Positions 58,464 to 64,000 of a stretch of 64,000 bases of DNA are shown here, piece after piece. The notes beneath the pieces are model-generated. The model was not told the origin of the DNA. It searched no databases and worked only from the letters and a program-made list of their open reading frames with translations. Source of the stretch: Chlorobiota bacterium (lineage in GTDB: Bacteria > Bacteroidota > Ignavibacteria > OLB7); assembly GCA_028287785.1 (NCBI GenBank), contig JAQBOZ010000027.1, forward strand, positions 310,001 to 374,000, in the 5' to 3' direction. The translations under genes and the position numbers were made by a program. Position 1 is the stretch's first letter. Each line of letters starts with the position of its first letter.

Positions 58464-59019
58464 TGTCTTTTGACAGGGGTGAGAGAAAAACCTGTGTTGC
58501 AGGTACGATAGTATTGCGATTATCCTATTAATGATGAAGCCAGTCAATAGTCAATCATGCAGCAGTTTCGATGACCGTAGGCTCCAGCTTAACCTTCTAA
58601 GCCAAGGCGTACTATGATTGCCATGCAAGGGAATCGAGGCTTGTTTCGAATTAACACGGTTAATAGTAACGGATCACGCTGCCTCCCGCACTTGTGGGGA
58701 TTTATTGAGCCTTACTGCTATCTCTTAAATGCAAAGCCAATTTTAGTCATTTAGAGCACGAATTTCATTGCTCCGACATAGGGAAATTGCTGTTGCTGAC
58801 TGGCACATGAGGTTCACTTTATAGGTGATTTACTATTTGTAGCAATGTGTTGGCCAGCTTCGACACGTCCCGGACTTCGCTTCTCTTAAATCAATTCAAC
58901 AATTGATGCGGCCATATGACCTATCTGAAAAAAATATTACAGGATGTCGTCCTGATATTGGAGTGATAATCTTAACAGCCCATTCATAACGCGGCGGCAG
59001 GCACGAACTATACATAAAA
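58464..59019. other. Lower-GC intergenic region
   Basis: About 550 nt of AT-richer sequence between two minus-strand T9SS genes. I see no open frame with family resemblance, no tRNA and no family-1 or family-2 repeat. A short inverted repeat TCAATT...AATTGA lies around 58891-58906. It contains the promoter of the Cys-rich protein. It may hold a decayed gene, but I cannot name one. Confidence 0.5.
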
Positions 59020-59051
59020 AAAAGCCTGTAGCTGATTTGCTACAGGCTTTT
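59020..59051 (-). terminator. Rho-independent terminator of sortilin-like gene D
   Basis: 13-bp perfect stem (AAAAGCCTGTAGC and its complement) with a 6-nt loop, followed on the minus strand by a run of eight T. It starts 27 nt past the stop of gene D. Confidence 0.92.
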
Positions 59052-59078
59052 ACGAGTATTAAAAAGTAGGATGTTCGC

Positions 59079-62000
59079 CTACTTCAGATAGACCATCGTC
59101 CCGGTCCGCGTGGCGCCGTTATCCAGCACCAACGAATAGCGGTAGACGCCGGAGGGGAGGCCGCTCGGCGTAAACTCCACCACATGCTCGCCCGCGTCGA
59201 ATCGCCCGTTGGCGATGGCCGCCACCAGCTTGCCTGTTGCGTCATAGACCACCACCTTCGCGCCGGTCGCGCCGGGGAGGGTGAAGCTGATCGATGTGGT
59301 TCCGGAGAATGGATTCGGCGAGTTCTGCGCCAGCGTCATTCCCCCCGTCTCCGCCGTCCGTGGCGCATCGGCCTGTGGCGGTGGCGGGATGCTGGCCCGG
59401 CTGTCGCAGCTCACCATCTTGTAGATGTTGCCGCCGAAATCGCTGACCCAGATGTTGCTGTCGCGTGGGTCGAACTCCAGGCCGCGCGCGTTGATCACGC
59501 CGGACTGAACGAACGGCGATGAAAGCGGGATCGTGCATTCCAGGCTCTGATTCTCGATGTTCCGCTTCTCCGCCGTTGTTGCCTGGAGCGCGCCGCCGCT
59601 GAAGTCCGTGATGGCCTGGTAGAAGGTCTTGCCGTCCGGTCCCTCCGTTGCCCCACGCGGTCCGTAGAGGACATGCGGGAGGGTCCGGTCCTTGGTCTCC
59701 ACCGGGTTGGTCATATCATCTGGGTTGTAGAAGTAGAGCTTCTGATCGCGATTACGGTCGGTCACCAGCAACTGCTGACGCGTGCTGTGGGGGCCGCCGA
59801 GCCACGCCACGCCGATCGGATAGGCGCACGGCGATGTCCACTGTCCCACCAGCTTTCCGGCCTTGTCGATCTCGATCATCACGCCCCCCGGATTCGTCTG
59901 TACCGTGTTGTTGAGCTTGTTGATGAAGAAATGCCCCTTCGTGGGGACGTAGGCCAGATCGGTAAAGAGGCTGTCCAGCCCCTTCGGCAGGTCCATTGTT
60001 ATCACCGCGACCGTCTGGAGCGTATTCGGATCGAGCTTCAGCAGGGTCTTGCTCCCCCAGTCGGTGGACCAGAGATATTCGCCATCGAACGCGATTCCGT
60101 AGGGAGTTGCAGTGACGCCGTTGGTGTTCAACAGGCCGCCGATCGCGTAGTTGGTGATGGTGAAGGAGCGACTGGTTGCCACCTGGCCCGCCGTTCCCAT
60201 CGACGTGATGCGGATGCGGGCGTAGCTCACGGCCGTGTCGAAGATGTTCCAGCGGAAGGAGTTGCCGGTCACGTTATCCTTCAGCTTCTGCCAGCGGACG
60301 CCGTTGTCGAGCGAGAACTCGATGATCACCGGGCCGGGGTTGAAGCCGCTCCAGGAGATAAGCTGTCCGGTGCCGGCCATCCAGATCTCTCCACCGGCGG
60401 GGGAGGTGATCGACGGCTGGATCGACGGCTTCTCCAGGGAGATCTCCCACATCGAGCGACCGTGCGAGGCCATCACCAGGGAATTGCTCTTCTTGTGAAC
60501 TTCAAGATCGGCCACCGCCACGCGGGGAAGGCCCTGGTTGTACGTGGCCCACGACTCGCCGCCATCGGTGGTGATGAACATGCCGATATCGGTTCCGGCG
60601 TAGATGATCTTCTCATCATCCGGGTGGATTGCCAGGGCGTTCACCGGGATGTCCGGGAGCCCTGGGCTGATCGATTTCCAGCTTGCGCCGTAGTCGGTGG
60701 TCTTGTAGACATGCGATGTATAGAACCCGGAGACGCCCATGTAGGCGGTCGCCGGATCGGTGTTGGATGTGGCAAGATCGGTGATGGCGCGGTTCGGCAG
60801 GCCGGACGCGCGCGACTGGTTGGTCCAGTTCTCACCGTTGTCGGTTGTCACCTGCAGCTCGCCACGATCGGAGCCGATATAGACCACGCCGGTGTTGGCC
60901 GGGGAGATGCCGATGGCCGAGCCAAGCCCGTTGAAGACCGCCTTATCGGAAACGCGGAACCAGGGATCGCCCCCCGTCAGCGTGGTGTAGATATAGTGCC
61001 GCACATGCCAGAGAATCTCGGGACTCTGAGGATCGATGGCGATCGGTGCCGCCCATGCTGCCGCATCAGTCGGTTTGCCATTGTTGTCTACCGGAATTCC
61101 GTCCATGATCGGTGTGCGGATGCCGTTGTTCAAATCGACCCGTGAGATACTGTTCCCTTCCTGGGTTTCACAGTAAACGAGATTCGGATGTTGAGGATCA
61201 ACCGCGACGTAACCGCCATCACCCTTCAGTAAATCTCCCCAATCACTTGAGCTGTTGGAAACGGTTCCGTTATCCTGCGCGCCGCCATAAGCAACTGAAT
61301 TCTGCGCCTGAGGGTTGATCGCCATTGCATAGAACTGCGTGATCGCGAGGCTGTTGTTGATGCTCTGGAAGGACTGTCCGGCATCCTCACTTATTAACAT
61401 ACCTCCGTCGCAACCAGCATAGATTCGATTCGGGTTCGTTGGGTCAAATGCAATTGCATGTTGATCGGGATGGAGCCCAAGGCCAGGGTTGTATGTGTCA
61501 AGATAGTACCAGTCCGTTCCGCCGGCATTTCCGGCGTTGGTGGTCTTCACAATGCTGACGCCCCCGGCGATCACCGTGTTCGGGTTGGTCGGGCTGACGG
61601 CCAGGGACTGGTTGTACCAGCCCTGATCGTTCATAAAGTTGTTCGGGTCATCGTTGTTGATGTTCGACCAGTTGGCGCCGCTGTTGCTGGAGCGGTAGAT
61701 ACGGGCGTGATAGATCGGCGGCGTGGCATCCTCGCTCTCGCCGGTCAGCGCGTAGAGAATCGTCGGGTTGGTGGGGGAGACCGCAAGCGAGATGCGGCCG
61801 ACCGTGGCGCCGAACGGGGAGATATCCGGGCTGGATGGGTTGAACGTCTTGCCGCCGTCGGTCGAGTGGTAGATCCCCTTGGTCATCGTGCCGATCCATG
61901 CTTCCTTTTCATCCTTCGGGTTGACCACGACATCGGAAGTCGGGAAGCCGAACGCTCTGGTCCAGGTTGCGCCGCCATCCTCGGAGCGGTAGACGCCGCC

Positions 62001-62639
62001 GTTGTTCTTGGTGGCGGCCGCCAGCACCAGATTTCCGTTCTTCGGATGGACGGCGATGCGGGAGAACGCTCCAACGCTCGTCAGGCCGATCGGCGTCCAT
62101 GATCCGCCGCCATCGGTGCTTTTGAAGACCCCCGCGCCGCTGTAGGCATCGGAATTGGAGCTCATCTCACCGGTGCCGGCGTACAGAACGTTCGGGTTGG
62201 TCGGGTTCACCGCTATCGCTCCCATCGCTATCGCGTTTTCGTTGTCCATGATGGCGGTCCAGTTCCCACCGCGATCCGTGGATTTCCAGACGCCGCCATC
62301 GGCCGTTCCGATCCAGACGGTCTTGCCATCGGTCGGGTGGACGGCGATGCTTGTCACGCGACCGCCAACCGCGTACGGGCCGATCGATTTCCATTCGTTC
62401 AGGCTCTGGAAGCCGTCGCCGTCGTGGAATGGCTTCATCTTCGCCTCGCTCTGGAGGAGGGCATTGAGCCTGGCATTCTGCGGGATCTTGCCGAACGGAT
62501 AGGAGCGCATTCCGTAGAAATAGAGCTCCCGCTTCTTCGGCGTCATCGTCGGTTCCGCGGTCTGATAGATCATCTGCGCGGAAGCCGCGACGGGGAAGAT
62601 CAGCATCAGCAGGGTAAGCAGTCGGGCTTGCATGTTCAT
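59079..62639 (-). CDS. Giant sortilin-like beta-propeller protein with T9SS sorting domain (D)
   Basis: A 1186-residue paralogue of protein C. Signal peptide ending AASAQ near residue 22 (start 62639 or MQARLLTLLM at 62633). The N-terminal block QTAEPTMTPKKRELYFYGMR and RSYPFGKIPQNARLNALLQS mirrors C. Asp-box motifs in the propeller: STDRGGNW, STDGGGSW, SEDGGATW, STDGGKTF, SEDAGQSF and TTDGGESW. An Ig-like domain begins near 738 (ITSPAGGEIW), then a second propeller-like part and a Por sorting domain (NSPNPFSGTTSISFTL ... SGVYRYSLV, from about 1105). Nucleotides of roughly 61120-61520 (residues about 373-506) are visibly lower in GC than the rest. The Cys-rich gene lies between C and D. Confidence 0.9.
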   Translation of the reverse strand: MNMQARLLTLLMLIFPVAASAQMIYQTAEPTMTPKKRELYFYGMRSYPFGKIPQNARLNALLQSEAKMKPFHDGDGFQSLNEWKSIGPYAVGGRVTSIAVHPTDGKTVWIGTADGGVWKSTDRGGNWTAIMDNENAIAMGAIAVNPTNPNVLYAGTGEMSSNSDAYSGAGVFKSTDGGGSWTPIGLTSVGAFSRIAVHPKNGNLVLAAATKNNGGVYRSEDGGATWTRAFGFPTSDVVVNPKDEKEAWIGTMTKGIYHSTDGGKTFNPSSPDISPFGATVGRISLAVSPTNPTILYALTGESEDATPPIYHARIYRSSNSGANWSNINNDDPNNFMNDQGWYNQSLAVSPTNPNTVIAGGVSIVKTTNAGNAGGTDWYYLDTYNPGLGLHPDQHAIAFDPTNPNRIYAGCDGGMLISEDAGQSFQSINNSLAITQFYAMAINPQAQNSVAYGGAQDNGTVSNSSSDWGDLLKGDGGYVAVDPQHPNLVYCETQEGNSISRVDLNNGIRTPIMDGIPVDNNGKPTDAAAWAAPIAIDPQSPEILWHVRHYIYTTLTGGDPWFRVSDKAVFNGLGSAIGISPANTGVVYIGSDRGELQVTTDNGENWTNQSRASGLPNRAITDLATSNTDPATAYMGVSGFYTSHVYKTTDYGASWKSISPGLPDIPVNALAIHPDDEKIIYAGTDIGMFITTDGGESWATYNQGLPRVAVADLEVHKKSNSLVMASHGRSMWEISLEKPSIQPSITSPAGGEIWMAGTGQLISWSGFNPGPVIIEFSLDNGVRWQKLKDNVTGNSFRWNIFDTAVSYARIRITSMGTAGQVATSRSFTITNYAIGGLLNTNGVTATPYGIAFDGEYLWSTDWGSKTLLKLDPNTLQTVAVITMDLPKGLDSLFTDLAYVPTKGHFFINKLNNTVQTNPGGVMIEIDKAGKLVGQWTSPCAYPIGVAWLGGPHSTRQQLLVTDRNRDQKLYFYNPDDMTNPVETKDRTLPHVLYGPRGATEGPDGKTFYQAITDFSGGALQATTAEKRNIENQSLECTIPLSSPFVQSGVINARGLEFDPRDSNIWVSDFGGNIYKMVSCDSRASIPPPPQADAPRTAETGGMTLAQNSPNPFSGTTSISFTLPGATGAKVVVYDATGKLVAAIANGRFDAGEHVVEFTPSGLPSGVYRYSLVLDNGATRTGTMVYLK

Positions 62640-62924
62640 GGCGTAAAGATCGGTTCGTCAGTGAATGTATGCTGTGAACGCGTTCAACCTTATAATATTA
62701 CCGTAACCGCCGAAAGTTCTCACCGGGCGGACGGCGATATGAAGGAACCGGGTTCCCCGCCGGATGGATTGTCCGTCCGGCCGGTCATGGAACGTGCCGT
62801 TCGGGAGAACGGAGAATGTCTTCGTGGAATTGAGGGATGAAGTCGAAATCAGGTCGAAAGATAGCGACTGGAGAGCAATTATTTCAGAGAGAACATCGTG
62901 CCGCCGGCTGTCTCCGTTTCCGGG
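62640..62924. other. Intergenic region upstream of sortilin-like gene D
   Basis: 285 nt. It contains TTATAATATTA at about 62691-62701, a possible promoter element of gene D, and the sequence between it and the end of the PBP4-type gene. No gene is apparent. Confidence 0.4.
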
Positions 62925-64000
62925 TCAATTCTTCCTGGAGAAGCTGGCGAGACGCATCACCATCAGATCCTGAGCGGTGTTGACCACGCTGGTCGGAACC
63001 GAATAATTGTTGGCGATGATCGCAAAGGCCAGCAGCTCGCCATCGCGCGTGCGGACGTACCCGCTCAACGCCCGGATGCCCCCCAGGAACCCGGTCTTGC
63101 CGATCACGTTGTTCTCCGCAAGCGTCCCCCTGAGCCGGTTGGCAAGCGTTCCGTCGCGACCGGCGATTGCCAGGGATGCGAGATAATCATCGGCGATATG
63201 GGAGCGCTGCGCCCATCGGAGGAGCGTTGTGATATCCGCCGGCGCAATCATATCCTGCCGCGAAAGCCCCGAGCCATCGTAGAGCCGCACATGCTCGATA
63301 TCGATGCCGGCAATCGTCAGCAGCCGCTTTACCACATCCACGCCCGCCGCGGTCGATCCGGTTCCGCCGAACTCCCGTCCCAGCTTCTTCGCCAGCATCT
63401 CCGCCGAGAGGTTGAGGCTCTGCTTGTTGGTGGCCGCCACGATATCCCGCAGGGGAATCGAACGATGTTCCGCCACCGGCCGCAGCGCGCCGTAGGAAAT
63501 CCCTCCGCGATATTCCGCCGACGCGCGCGCGGTGCCGTGCACCACGATGCCGTTCCGCTCCAGCTCCTCCCGCACGATCGTCGCGAAGTAGAGCGAAGGG
63601 TTCTCCACGCTGACATGCTCCACGTACGGCTCCGCCCCGGCCGCGATGTTGCCGTGCACCACGATCGTCCGCCCCCCACGCTCCCGCCGTATATCGATGG
63701 TCGATGCCGAGTCCGGGCGGGAGGTAACGGCCATCACCTCCAGCGTAACGTAGGCGGTGGGGGGGGAGATGTCGATCGAAACCGGCGCGTTCGGCGTCTT
63801 TCCCGGCGTCACCGTCACCTGAATGCTGTTGTCGTAGATGGCGGCGGCGCTGATCGGCGTGTTGAACCCGTACGATTCATCATCCCACGCCCAGCCCGGC
63901 CCGTACGGGATATCGTCGAAACAGGAGGCGTCCACCACGATATTCTGCACCGATCTGATGCCGAGCGAATCGAGCTTCCGTCCCCATTCCCGGATCAGCT
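62925..64000 (-). CDS. D-Ala-D-Ala carboxypeptidase/endopeptidase, PBP4 type (5' end beyond the window)
   Basis: The C-terminal 358 codons of a peptidase S13 family protein. The frame is open across the right edge, so the start, the signal peptide and the SxxK active-site motif lie outside. Seen here are the SxN motif (QSLNLSAEMLAKKLG), YDGSGLSRQDMI and the KTG motif (NVIGKTGFLGGIRALSG), the family's substrate-binding elements, followed by FAIIANNYSVPT. Members trim peptidoglycan cross-links and stem peptides in the periplasm. Ends after FSRKN. Identity is clear; gene name dacB would fit but is not confirmed without the N-terminus. Confidence 0.92.
   Translation of the reverse strand, partial: LIREWGRKLDSLGIRSVQNIVVDASCFDDIPYGPGWAWDDESYGFNTPISAAAIYDNSIQVTVTPGKTPNAPVSIDISPPTAYVTLEVMAVTSRPDSASTIDIRRERGGRTIVVHGNIAAGAEPYVEHVSVENPSLYFATIVREELERNGIVVHGTARASAEYRGGISYGALRPVAEHRSIPLRDIVAATNKQSLNLSAEMLAKKLGREFGGTGSTAAGVDVVKRLLTIAGIDIEHVRLYDGSGLSRQDMIAPADITTLLRWAQRSHIADDYLASLAIAGRDGTLANRLRGTLAENNVIGKTGFLGGIRALSGYVRTRDGELLAFAIIANNYSVPTSVVNTAQDLMVMRLASFSRKN

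Overview
The window is about 64 kb of GC-rich bacterial chromosome with dense coding on both strands. Six proteins carry C-terminal type IX secretion (Por) sorting domains. There is a futalosine-type menaquinone pair (mqnD, mqnB), an efp-accB-accC run and a rpmH-rnpA-yidD-yidC / dnaA replication-origin neighbourhood. Together these point to the Bacteroidota/Chlorobiota/Ignavibacteria/Kapabacteria assemblage; a GC-rich Kapabacteria- or Ignavibacteria-like lineage is my best guess from recall of families, not from a search. No phage, CRISPR array, transposase or recognisable defence operon was found.

Left third (1-23.5 kb): a zinc-ribbon/DUF2007 protein with cdsA; a lipoprotein; a two-gene NADPH/ferredoxin-type oxidoreductase (GltD-like plus PyrK/NfnA-like subunits); tRNA-Ala and tRNA-Asp; def; alaS with an unusual in-frame insertion; a hemerythrin-like protein; an orphan substrate-binding lipoprotein; two tandem giant sortilin-like T9SS proteins; a membrane-anchored HExxH protein with TPR-like tail; a DUF309 protein; and a 2x[4Fe-4S] ferredoxin.

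Middle (23.5-45.5 kb): gcvP; a small AraC / VOC / Cdd1-like operon; efp-accB-accC-gcvH behind tRNA-Cys; a secreted protein of unknown function; then a long same-strand run: pgsA, pgpA (phospholipid), mqnD, mqnB (menaquinone), a radical-SAM-like protein of unknown function, and all six steps from DAHP to chorismate (aroA, aroE, fused aroK-aroB, aroQ, aroC). Chorismate is the precursor of futalosine-pathway menaquinone, so the block reads as a membrane-lipid and quinone supply module. A T9SS protein with Hydin-like domains and asd follow.

Right third (45.5-64 kb): a DUF4397 lipoprotein; yidC-yidD-rnpA-rpmH facing away from dnaA (probable oriC); two more giant sortilin-like T9SS proteins flanking a lower-GC, cysteine-rich T9SS protein; and a D-Ala-D-Ala carboxypeptidase/endopeptidase (PBP4 type) cut by the window edge.

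Two intergenic repeat families stand out. Family 1 is a 29-nt perfect palindrome (four full copies and one half copy). Family 2 is an 80-95-nt two-hairpin element, and all three copies sit between convergent genes. The clearest leads for follow-up are these repeats, the apparent fission of the oxidoreductase at a palindrome, the AlaRS insertion, the radical-SAM-like protein beside mqnB, and the sortilin-like/Cys-rich secreted proteins.
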